Source of the DNA: Candidatus Baldrarchaeum yapensis | GTDB lineage: Archaea > Asgardarchaeota > Baldrarchaeia > Baldrarchaeales > Baldrarchaeaceae | DNA length: 24,002 bases | Assembly: GCA_016840465.1 (NCBI GenBank) | Contig: JAEOSH010000031.1 | Coordinates: 1-24,002 of the forward strand | Direction of reading: 5' to 3' | In this document: piece after piece, positions 16,166 through 23,512 of the stretch | Layout of the letters: each line of letters starts with the position of its first letter | Position numbering within the stretch: position 1 is the first letter of the stretch | Translations under genes and position numbers: made by a program | The notes under the pieces: generated by a model | Told to the model about the DNA's origin: nothing | Database searches by the model: none | The model's input: the letters and a program-made list of their open reading frames with translations, nothing else

Positions 16166-17023
16166 ATGAGCAAACGCAGGCCGGAAGAAGTCATCGAACT
16201 TATTTCGAGAAAAATGAAAGAAAAGGGCAAATTGGCAGTCGCATTCTCGGGCGGTGTTGACTCGTCGGTGCTGGCGGCCCTTGCCCACCGTTCCCTTGGT
16301 GATAACGCCATTGCGGTTACTATAAAATCCCCGCTTCTTCCATCCGGAGAGTTAGAAGACGCGATTAGGGTTGCGCGCGAAATAGGAATCCGTCACAGGA
16401 TTGTGGAATTGAACGAGCTTAACTTGCCGGATTTTTCGAAGAATCCGCCCAATAGGTGCTACATTTGTAAAAAACATCGTTATGGTCTGATAAAGCGCAT
16501 AGCATCAGAAATGGGAATCTCGGTCATCGCGGATGGAACTAACGTGAGCGACCTTGCTGGTTACAGACCCGGGCTCAAGGCGATCATCGAGGAAAACATT
16601 TGGGCGCCCTTCCTCGAATTTGAGGTGAGTAAGGATCAAATAAGGGAAATGGCGAGAATTCTCGGGTTATCAGTTGCGGAAAAACCCTCAACTACATGTC
16701 TAGCAACCCGTTTTCCCTACGGCGAGGTCATAACCCTCGAAAAGTTGAGGATAGTCGACAAGGCGGAGAGAATCATAAAAAGAAGACTGAACGTTGGGGT
16801 CGTGAGGGTTCGCTACCACGGAGCGATCGCAAGAATAGAAGTGGAGAAGTCCGCGCGTAGGAAGTTCTTTGATGAAAGGATAATGGACGAAATCGCCGAG
16901 CAGTTGAGAAAGCTCGGATTTCGGTATGTCTGCCTAGATCTCATGGGGTATCGGTCTGGAAGTCTCGATGAGGTCCTTCCTCGAAAGAACTCTAACGCTG
17001 CCCGCGAGGTACCTACCTCATAA
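16166..17023 (+). CDS. larE: LarE-type ATP-dependent sacrificial sulfur transferase
   Basis: 285 residues. PP-loop SGGVDSS at 28-34, RCYICKKH with C98 and C101, and TTCLATRFPYGE with C178. This three-cysteine pattern is that of the [4Fe-4S]-binding LarE type (as in Thermotoga maritima) rather than the single-cysteine sacrificial type. LarE installs sulfur during synthesis of the nickel-pincer nucleotide cofactor of lactate racemase LarA and related 2-hydroxyacid racemases. LarB, LarC and LarA are not in the window. Placement behind an Lrp regulator with a metal-binding tail and near a FAD/Fe-S 2-hydroxyacid dehydrogenase supports a lactate-type pathway. The start is ATG 16166. Confidence 0.88.
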   Translation: MSKRRPEEVIELISRKMKEKGKLAVAFSGGVDSSVLAALAHRSLGDNAIAVTIKSPLLPSGELEDAIRVAREIGIRHRIVELNELNLPDFSKNPPNRCYICKKHRYGLIKRIASEMGISVIADGTNVSDLAGYRPGLKAIIEENIWAPFLEFEVSKDQIREMARILGLSVAEKPSTTCLATRFPYGEVITLEKLRIVDKAERIIKRRLNVGVVRVRYHGAIARIEVEKSARRKFFDERIMDEIAEQLRKLGFRYVCLDLMGYRSGSLDEVLPRKNSNAAREVPTS

Positions 17024-17078
17024 CTCCGAAACGGCAAAAATTAATGTCAAATTGTGGAAAGTATAACACGGTGGTTAT

Positions 17079-17198
17079 ATGCGTAAATTCGGAAAGTTCG
17101 TATCGCCCGCAATAATGGTCAGACGCATAAAACGCAGATTTGGAAAGTTTGTAAGAGCCGATATGGTGAAACGCGGTGGGCGTACGCGTAAGGATTGA
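17079..17198 (+). CDS. 39-residue basic protein with internal duplication
   Basis: ATG 17079 to TGA 17198, with GGTGG 4 nt upstream. The peptide is extremely basic and consists of two copies of the same unit: RKFGKFVSPAIMVRR followed by RRFGKFVRADMVKR. The DNA copies have diverged at third positions (GGAAAGTTCGTA versus GGAAAGTTTGTA), which suggests selection on the protein rather than a fresh DNA duplication. It overlaps the next gene by 23 nt in another frame, consistent with translational coupling. No known family. It could bind nucleic acid or form a membrane-active peptide; function unknown. Confidence 0.55.
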   Translation: MRKFGKFVSPAIMVRRIKRRFGKFVRADMVKRGGRTRKD

Positions 17199-17592
17199 AA
17201 TAAAACATGGAAATGTGGTCATGGATACCGTCGCTCTAGTAAATAGTGGGTATGAGACTCCCGAACCAGAGGTGCACATCCCACTTGCGCTGGCTAGGAG
17301 GCTTGGACTCATAAGAGAGAGTCTGCGTAGTACACAATACAGGGTCGTCGGATCAGAGGTCACAACGTACGTGCTGGGGGAGGTTGAGGTAAGAATAGTT
17401 ACCGAGGACAGAACATCGCCGTGGATAAAAGCGCGAGCGGTCATGGTTCCCGGAGAGTACGAGGTACTTATAAGTGATGCGCTGATAGAGGCCTTCGAAA
17501 TAGAAGTTCTTAAACCCAAGTCGGGAATATGGAAGTTTAAGGGCGAAACCAAAACCAGAGAAAGCCCCGAACCCGAATACTGGGTGGAGTGA
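17176..17592 (+). CDS. Retropepsin-like protein with catalytic Asp replaced
   Basis: 138 residues. The fold pattern of clan AA aspartic proteases is visible: a strand, the active-site turn position in MDTVALVNSGYETPEPEV, IPLALARRLGL, and the late segment YEVLISDALIEAFEIEVLKPKSG, equivalent to the family's 'LLG-x-x-x-L' strand. At the catalytic D-T/S-G the sequence is N23-S24-G25, so protease activity is unlikely. The start is GTG 17176, with GGTGA about 7 nt upstream, inside the end of the 39-codon ORF. The role is unknown; I infer a non-catalytic binding or scaffolding protein. Confidence 0.6.
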   Translation: MGVRVRIEIKHGNVVMDTVALVNSGYETPEPEVHIPLALARRLGLIRESLRSTQYRVVGSEVTTYVLGEVEVRIVTEDRTSPWIKARAVMVPGEYEVLISDALIEAFEIEVLKPKSGIWKFKGETKTRESPEPEYWVE

Positions 17593-17651
17593 TCACCCGC
17601 TCCATTTTCGCTCGTGTGTAAGGGCGGCTCATTCTCCCGTTTCAGACCCTC

Positions 17652-17693
17652 CACCTTTATACCCGCCAATCACCATCATTTACTCGTCGGTGA
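17652..17693 (+). promoter_or_regulatory. TATA box and ribosome binding site of FAD oxidase gene
   Basis: ACCTTTATAC around 17653-17662 is a TATA box, and GGTGA at 17689-17693 is 5 nt before ATG 17699. This supports ATG 17699 over the in-frame GTG at 17690. Confidence 0.5.
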
Positions 17694-17698
17694 TTCGG

Positions 17699-19210
17699 AT
17701 GGTTCCAGACGAATTGATAGAGAAACTGCGGAAAATAGTTGGACGAGAGAGGCTCAAGACCTCCATTGAGCATAGACTGGCGTATAGCAGGGACTGGGCC
17801 CCGATGCTCGCATCCGATGCTTACATTCCGGATGTTGTCGTCAAGCCGAAGTCCACCGAGGAAGTCGCGGAAATAGTAAAGCTGGCAAATGAGTATAAAG
17901 TTCCTGTGGTCCCGATGGCTGGGCTCACCGGAATGGGCGGAGGAGCGGTTGCGGTAAAGGGCGGGATCGCAATCGACACCACAGGACTAAACAAAATCCT
18001 AGAAGTCGATACCCAGAACCTCACAGTTACTGTGCAGGCCGGGATAACGATCGCAAAACTCAACGATGAACTGGATAAGTACGGCCTCTGGTTTCCTCAC
18101 GACCCCGAAAGCAAAAGGGTTAGCACCATCGGGGCCGCAATAGCCTGTGACAACGACAGGGTATGGCGTTAAGCCATACCCCGTGAGAGCACCTTCGGCA
18201 TGAAGTACGGAAAGATGACCGATCACCTCCTAAGTTTGACCATAGTTACGGGAAGAGGCGAAATAGTGAGGCTGGGACCGAGAAAGGTGCCATTCTCATC
18301 CACCGGGTACAAGCTACATTACCTGATGGTCGGGAGCGAGGGAACCCTGGGAATAATAACAGAGGCGACCCTGAGAGTGTACCCGAAGCTCAAAAGCCGA
18401 GTAGTCCGCGGATATGTTTTCCCGTCGATAAAATCCGCCATCGACGCACTCAAGAGACTGATCCAAGCGGGAGTATGTCCGGAAGCCGCAAATATAAATT
18501 GCAAGCGGAGGCTGGCGTTCTATACGCATGCATATAAGGTCAAGTATGGAAGGGAGCCGGATATTCCAAAGTGGGCGGAGGCGGTGCTATTTATAGTGTT
18601 CGCTGGCGATGAAGAGGTCGTCAGATTCTACGATGAATACTCAGAGAGGATAATGAAGGAGTTCGGAGGGGCTAAGATAAAGGAGGAAGAAATAGTGCAG
18701 TCGTGGTGGATCTCAAAGCACACGCTGGAATTTCCGCCCGAGAGGCAGAAATGGCCGGACTCTCAAAGGAAGAAGAAATTCGGGGCGGCTGATCTCGGAA
18801 TTCCTATCGGGAGAGTAGAAGAGGCATATAAGAGGTTCCTGGAAATCGCCGAGAAACATAAACTCGAGGTTCTGGGAATGAACATTTATAACCAGAAGCC
18901 TAATACCGTGAGCGCATCCATCAGTTTTGCAGTCTTCGTGGACGACCGCAACCCGTATGAGGTCCGAAGATTCTACGAATACGTTAAAGAGATGTCAAAA
19001 ATGGCCGTTGACCTCGAGGGAACGATGAGCACGTACATTGGGGACGGCTTTCGACTGGGAGGATTTAACAAATATGAACACGGTAAAGCCTTCGACCTGA
19101 TGCGCGAGATAAAGAGGGTTTTCGATCCAAACGGCATACTGAATCCCGGAAAGAAGTTTGAATCCCTCTGGATAAAATTCGAGGATGGTGGGGGCGATGG
19201 TCTATCTTGA
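17699..19210 (+). pseudogene. FAD-dependent 2-hydroxyacid dehydrogenase (GlcD/Dld-like), interrupted by a hairpin with in-frame TAA
   Basis: Two pieces lie in the same frame: 17699-18172 (VVVKPKSTEEVAEIVKLANE, a PMAGLTGMGGGAV FAD loop, then STIGAAIACDND) and 18173-19210 (from FGMKYGKMTDHLL, through GSEGTLGIITEATL, to the usual FDPNGILNPGK C-terminus). Together they make a complete FAD_binding_4 / FAD-oxidase_C protein of the glycolate oxidase D / D-lactate dehydrogenase type, about 500 residues. They are separated only by an in-frame TAA at 18170-18172 inside a perfect hairpin (18159-18181). Removing 24 nt (18159-18182) gives the joint NDSESTFGMKYG. The Fe-S partner gene overlaps the end, so the pair is an operon. 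It may be decayed, recoded or RNA-processed. Confidence 0.75.
18159..18181 (+). repeat. Perfect 9-bp hairpin with TAA in its loop
   Basis: GGGTATGGC (18159-18167), loop GTTAA (18168-18172), GCCATACCC (18173-18181). The loop contains the in-frame stop TAA. CGT occurs immediately before the stop (18167-18169) and again at 18182-18184, just after the stem. Outside the stem only two further pairs (CA with TG) form after a one-base mismatch. Confidence 0.85.
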
Positions 19211-20333
19211 AAAGTATAAGGAGGACATATACACATGTAACAGGACCAGATGTGGGTTCTGCAGGGATGGTTGCCCCGTTTACGAGGATATGCTCTTCGA
19301 GTCATACACGAGCAGGGGGAAGATGATACTCGCAAGAGCCTTCCTCGAGGGCGTCATAAAGCCGAGCGAGGAACTGATGAACGTACTTTACGCATGTACA
19401 ACTTGCGGATACTGTAAAGTGAGGTGCGCACTCGACACCGTCCGGATATTCGAAGCCTTTAGGGCCGAACTCGTCAACTTGGGCCTTAAGGATATGTATC
19501 ACGAGAGAGTCCTCCAGTTCATAAACGAGAATGGAAATCCGTACGGACGCGATAAAAAGGAACGTAGTGGGTGGGCTAACGGCATAAGATTTGACAATTC
19601 CTCCGATACTCTATTCTTCGCCGGATGCGGATACTCATACGAATTCCCGGATGCAATAAGGTGCGCGGCCCTCACGCTGATAAATGCAGGCGTCGAATTA
19701 AAATATCTAGGTGCCGAGGAGCCATGTTGCAACCACTTCTCAAAGACCACTGGGCATTGGGAAACGTTCACCGAGTACGTCAAGAAAAACTACAAAATGT
19801 TCAAATCGGAGGGTGTAAAAAGGATAATAACGAGTTGCCCCGCGTGCTTCAAGGCGTTCTCTCAAGAATACCCGGAGTTTCTGCCGGAGTTCGACATAGA
19901 GGTGCTCCATTATTCCCAGGTGCTTGTTAAACTCCTCGATGAGGGAAAGCTGAAGCCAAAGAACGAGATCAAAATGAAGGTGGCGTACCACGACCCCTGT
20001 CACCTCGGACGCCACATGAAGATCTTCGAAGAACCGCGTGAGATTCTTAACAAGATCCCCGGACTGGAAGTCATCGAGTTCGAAAGAAATCGCTACGAGT
20101 CCTACTGTTGTGGAGGCGGGGGAGGACTCTTTGCAACCAGACCCGATATCTCCATGAGAATCGCATACAGGAGAATTGCCGAGGTCGCCGATAGGGGAAT
20201 CGACGCCATAGTCACCATATGCCCCACCTGTGAGTCCATATTGAAAAGAGCGGTGGAGTATGAGGAGTTGAATATTAAGGTGCTGGATCTGGCGGAACTC
20301 GTGTACCAAAGTTGTATGAAAAAAGAGAAGTAG
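19197..20333 (+). CDS. Fe-S subunit of 2-hydroxyacid dehydrogenase (GlcF/HdrD-like, CCG domains)
   Basis: 378 residues from ATG 19197, which is preceded by GGTGG. Two N-terminal [4Fe-4S] sites: C-x4-C-x2-C-x3-C in TCNRTRCGFCRDGCP and C-x2-C-x2-C-x3-C in CTTCGYCKVRC. Two CCG (HdrB-like cysteine-rich) domains follow: CGYSY...EPCCNH...SCPACF and DPCHLGR...YCCGGGGG...CPTC. This is the electron-transfer subunit paired with GlcD/Dld-type flavoproteins, passing electrons to a quinone or other carrier. The gene overlaps the interrupted FAD-subunit gene by 14 nt, so translation is coupled. All motifs are intact, so selection on this subunit may persist even though its partner is interrupted. Confidence 0.85.
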   Translation: MVYLEKYKEDIYTCNRTRCGFCRDGCPVYEDMLFESYTSRGKMILARAFLEGVIKPSEELMNVLYACTTCGYCKVRCALDTVRIFEAFRAELVNLGLKDMYHERVLQFINENGNPYGRDKKERSGWANGIRFDNSSDTLFFAGCGYSYEFPDAIRCAALTLINAGVELKYLGAEEPCCNHFSKTTGHWETFTEYVKKNYKMFKSEGVKRIITSCPACFKAFSQEYPEFLPEFDIEVLHYSQVLVKLLDEGKLKPKNEIKMKVAYHDPCHLGRHMKIFEEPREILNKIPGLEVIEFERNRYESYCCGGGGGLFATRPDISMRIAYRRIAEVADRGIDAIVTICPTCESILKRAVEYEELNIKVLDLAELVYQSCMKKEK

Positions 20334-20358
20334 CAAACCGTGTCAAACACTTTTTCGA

Positions 20359-20982
20359 TCAGAAACCCTGTCTGCGCTCTAGAAACTTCTCGACAATCTC
20401 AGGTATGATCTTCTCCTGGGCCTCTAATACCTCCTTTTCGTGAAACGCCATGATGTGCCTGGGATACACCTTATCCGACACCACAAGCACCGCCGCGCAC
20501 TCCACTCCGTAATATTTGCACAGCGCAAAGACGCTGCCCGCCTCCATCTCCACGCACTTGACATTCCACCTCTCGTGGTACTCCCTTAACTTCCATAACA
20601 CCTCACGATACGGCGTCGCAATAGTCCATACCCTGCCCATATGAACACGTCGCCCCAAAGAACGAATCACGCTAACGAACTTCTCCACCAAATCGGCACT
20701 GGGACTTATCTCAACTCCATACGGCACATAGTGCTAGGCGAGTCCCTCCTCACAGATAGCCCCCGTGGGAACAGCGAAATCCCTTGGGCCCACATCCTCA
20801 CCAACTCCACCGCATAACCCGAAAAATAACACTATCTTTACCCTGTTTAGTGATAGCACCTCCTCGAGAACACCAACCTCGCTGGAACCTACGCCTATGC
20901 GCATTATCGACAGGGGGACACCTGAAACCTCCGCGACATGCAATCCCCACTTCTCCCCGGCCTCATATATCCAATTCGTCAC
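20359..20982 (-). pseudogene. Nucleoside phosphorylase (PNP/UDP family), in-frame amber and missing N-terminus
   Basis: The minus strand reads IGVGSSEVGVLEEVL, FFGLCGGVGEDVGPRDFAVP, GAICEEGLA, an in-frame TAG at 20734-20736, HYVPYGVEISPSADL, then the substrate-binding CVEMEAGSVFAL and VLVVSD. These are uridine/purine nucleoside phosphorylase signatures, and the amber replaces one residue of the conserved EG-x-x-x-HY segment with the frame unchanged. Other genes here use TAG as a true stop, so pyrrolysine is unlikely. The first ~40-60 residues of the family are not recognisable upstream, where the IS607 element begins. A TATA box on the minus strand (21002-21009) points to a leaderless GTG at 20982. 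I infer an IS-truncated pseudogene. Confidence 0.7.
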
Positions 20983-21078
20983 AGGCCTCGCGCTCCACCC
21001 CTTTATAAAAGCCTCATGGATACGCCGCGCGAAACAGTTAAATAATAAGTGAGTCTTTGTGTATATTAGTGAGCAAAT

Positions 21079-21687
21079 ATGGAACGACTGTACACACTCA
21101 AGGAAGCCTCGAAACTGCTTGGCGTTCATGTGAAGACGATACAAAAGTGGGATCGAGAGGGAAAAATACGGTGTGTTCGCACTCCCGGCGGTAGGCGTAG
21201 GGTTCCCGAGTCCGAGATAAGGCGAATTCTTGGAATTCAGGAGAAAAGGAAGATTGTTGGCTATGCAAGAGTTTCATCGCGAACCCAAAAAGACGACCTA
21301 GAGAGGCAAGTCGAACTCATAAGAAGCTACGCGAAAGAAAGAGGGTGGGAGATTGAGATACTCAAGGATGTGGGCTCAGGACTTAAGGAGGATAGGAGGA
21401 ACTTCCTGAAGTTACTGAGGATGGTGATGAACAGGGAGGTTTCCAAGGTCATTGTTGCGTATCCCGATAGGCTCACGAGGTTTGGGTTCAAAATTTTAGA
21501 GGAGTTTTTCAAAAGCTACGGCACGGAGATCATCGTAATTAACAGGGAAGAAAAGAGTCCACAGCAAGAACTGATCGAGGATCTGATCACAATAATTTCC
21601 CACTTTGCCGGGAAGCTTTACGGCATGCGGTCACACAAGTACAAGAAGGTGGTGGAGGGTGCAAAGCGTCTCATTGCTGACCCGTGA
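21079..21687 (+). CDS. tnpA: IS607-type serine recombinase (TnpA)
   Basis: 202 residues. Residues 1-50 form a MerR-like winged helix ([20 protein letters not shown], then TPGGRRRV). The catalytic domain starts at [19 protein letters not shown], with nucleophilic S66. [11 protein letters not shown] carries the conserved DRLxR arginine motif. The N-terminal placement of the DNA-binding domain is specific to IS607 recombinases. The start is supported by GTGAG 5 nt upstream. The end overlaps the tnpB start region. All catalytic residues are present, so the transposase is probably active. Confidence 0.92.
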   Translation: MERLYTLKEASKLLGVHVKTIQKWDREGKIRCVRTPGGRRRVPESEIRRILGIQEKRKIVGYARVSSRTQKDDLERQVELIRSYAKERGWEIEILKDVGSGLKEDRRNFLKLLRMVMNREVSKVIVAYPDRLTRFGFKILEEFFKSYGTEIIVINREEKSPQQELIEDLITIISHFAGKLYGMRSHKYKKVVEGAKRLIADP

Positions 21688-22694
21688 GGAAGTGCGGGCG
21701 TATTCCGTCCCCTTCGAAGACGAGAGGATAAAGAACTTAATTACGTGGTACAAGGTAATGTTGCAGAGGGCAATTGATGTAATTTGGGAGAACATCACTT
21801 GGAAGTACGACTTCAAGAAGTTCAGAAAGCGAAAACACGTCAAGTTTAGGGTTCCCGTTCTTCCAAAAAGCAAGGAGTTCAAGAAACGACTCAGGGACGT
21901 ACTAATGCGAGAGAACCCGTATGCCGCGCACTGGGTGGACGCAGTGATAAGAACCGCGTACAGCATAATGAATTCTTGGAGAAAGCGATACGTCAAGGGC
22001 AAGGCACGGAAAAAGAAACCAATCGTCGGTAGAAGGTTTGCAAGGTGCAAGATAACATTGATGAAGGTGGATTACGAGCGCAAAGTCATACGGATAACGC
22101 TAAGACCGAGAGAGCACATAGAGGTATGCTATGGGAATACGTGGTTCCACAAAAGAGTCGAGGGGTGGCGCGTCGGTGAGGTGGTTCTAAAGGACGACAG
22201 AATAATAATTCCGTTCAAGAGGGAGCGGGTACATGCAATAGAGCACGAGATAGCGTGGGACTGCAACGAGTTGACGATAGACGGATTTTCACCAACCATC
22301 GGGTTTGTGCGCGTGGATTTGAAGCCCCTAATAACCGAGAGGATAGTTTATCAGACGAAAAGATCTAGGATACAGGCGCTGATGTGTAAGAAGACCAAGA
22401 GAGGAAGAGAGTTGTGGCAAAAGTACCACAGGAAGGAGAGGAACGTGTGCCGACAGATAGAAAGGGCAATTGCGAGGAGCATTGTTGAGACATTTCCAAA
22501 TGCATTGCACATATTTGAGGAGTTGAACAAGGAGAAGATGATAAGGAAGAAAAAGGATGGTGAGGAAAGCAAACCGAAATTCTTGAGGAAAAGGGTGGCG
22601 AGGGTCAGTTGGGCGAACATTCGGAGGGAGGTCGAGCAGAGGGCGGTTGTTCAGAAGGTTGATCCGTATCTTACCTCAAAGACCTGCTCAAGAT

Positions 22695-23474
22695 ACATGG
22701 TTGGAGGTATAAGTCTATGAAGTACGTAAGAAAGTTGCCATTAGAGGAGAGGATGAAGTTGTATCATCAAGCACTAGAACTCAGAAGAAGAGGAGTTCCC
22801 ATAAAGACGATAGCCAAGACCTTAGGAATTAGTAGGAAAACTGTAGAGAGTTGGATCTATAAAGGGTGTAAACCAGATACAAGGGTATATAGTGTTAGAC
22901 TGACCTCCTCAAAGGAGTTGGCATATATATTAGGTCTCTTTCTCGGTGATGGTACGGTTACAAAGCATTCATCAAAAAAGAAGGATAAAGTAGTGGTCAT
23001 ACGGACTAAATATTCAAATCATGCAATCAAAATATCAGAAACTCTGAGGAAATTAGGTCTCAACCCCAGTATTTATCTCGATAGAAAATCAAAGTACAAT
23101 AAGAGGTGGAACGACTTATATGCAGTCAGGGTCTTCTCAAGGAGATTTGTTGAATTTATCGAATCAGTAACCGCAAGCAAAATCAGGGAAATGATAAGGG
23201 GTCATGAAATAGATTTTCTTCGTGGTTTTTATGAGGCAGAGGGTTCTCTAAGCTATAACAAGAGAATAAAGCAACTTCATATCCGTATTACTAATACTAA
23301 CTACGAATATATGGAGTTGGTAAGAGATATCCTTCAGTTAATTGGATTTAACGTTAATGTAAGGAGACGTAGAGGTACAAAGAAACCAGCTTATGAAATA
23401 GAATTGACAGGGAATAATATTTGTCGAAGATTTCTTAAAATAGTTAATCCGCTAATCAAGAATGAAATCAAGAT
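22695..23474 (+). mobile_element. 780-nt homing-endonuclease insertion in tnpB, bounded by a 7-bp repeat
   Basis: TCAAGAT occurs at 22688-22694 and again at 23468-23474, exactly 780 nt apart (260 codons). Excising one repeat and everything between leaves TGC-TCA-AGA-TGC-GGG (CSRCG), the canonical TnpB zinc-finger motif, with the frame preserved. The insertion is almost entirely a LAGLIDADG gene: only 22 nt precede its ATG, including a GGAGGT ribosome binding site, and its stop lies 16 nt beyond the boundary in tnpB sequence. It is visibly more A+T-rich than tnpB. Because of the repeat, the true edges may slide by up to 7 nt. Confidence 0.85.
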
Positions 23475-23490
23475 GCGGGTTTGTGGTTAA
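22717..23490 (+). CDS. LAGLIDADG homing endonuclease with N-terminal helix-turn-helix
   Basis: 257 residues. Residues 8-50 contain a helix-turn-helix (RRRGVPIKTIAKTLGISRKT). Two LAGLIDADG motifs follow: AYILGLFLGDG near 69-79 (catalytic D78) and DFLRGFYEAEGS near 166-177 (catalytic E175), so it is a monomeric double-motif enzyme. The ATG overlaps the TGA that ends the upstream tnpB frame (ATGA), and GGAGGT is 8 nt upstream, so translation is well supported. The last five codons use tnpB sequence. Homing endonucleases cut an uninterrupted target allele so that repair copies the insertion. Both catalytic acids are intact; the likely target is an empty tnpB at the zinc-finger codons. Confidence 0.92.
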   Translation: MKYVRKLPLEERMKLYHQALELRRRGVPIKTIAKTLGISRKTVESWIYKGCKPDTRVYSVRLTSSKELAYILGLFLGDGTVTKHSSKKKDKVVVIRTKYSNHAIKISETLRKLGLNPSIYLDRKSKYNKRWNDLYAVRVFSRRFVEFIESVTASKIREMIRGHEIDFLRGFYEAEGSLSYNKRIKQLHIRITNTNYEYMELVRDILQLIGFNVNVRRRRGTKKPAYEIELTGNNICRRFLKIVNPLIKNEIKMRVCG

Positions 23491-23512
23491 AGACCTGAGA
23501 GGACAGGTCTTT
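23489..23512 (+). repeat. Perfect 9-bp hairpin beside the insertion, third copy of its arm upstream
   Basis: AAAGACCTG (23489-23497), loop AGAGGA, CAGGTCTTT (23504-23512). The arm AAAGACCTG also occurs at 22678-22686, on the other side of the insertion, so the 3' arm can pair with either copy. This lies in tnpB coding sequence directly after the insertion. Confidence 0.6.

Noticed and set aside
18159-18182. Bulge-helix-bulge mini-intron in the FAD oxidase
   Set aside because: The stem is an unbroken 9-bp helix without opposing bulges, so the splicing endonuclease motif is absent.
20734-20736. Pyrrolysine encoded by TAG in the nucleoside phosphorylase
   Set aside because: The Nudix, DUF389 and Fe-S genes end in TAG at sensible family ends, so TAG acts as a stop in this genome; the phosphorylase also lacks its N-terminus.
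22688-23490. Intein in TnpB
   Set aside because: The tnpB frame meets a TGA at 22718-22720 inside the insertion, and the endonuclease is in another frame with its own start; no splicing-domain residues (N-terminal Cys/Ser, C-terminal HN) are placed at the edges.
22688-23490. Archaeal bulge-helix-bulge intron at the endonuclease insertion
   Set aside because: For every boundary position allowed by the TCAAGAT repeat I looked for two 3-nt bulges separated by four pairs and found no pairing. A full folding search could still reveal an unusual structure.
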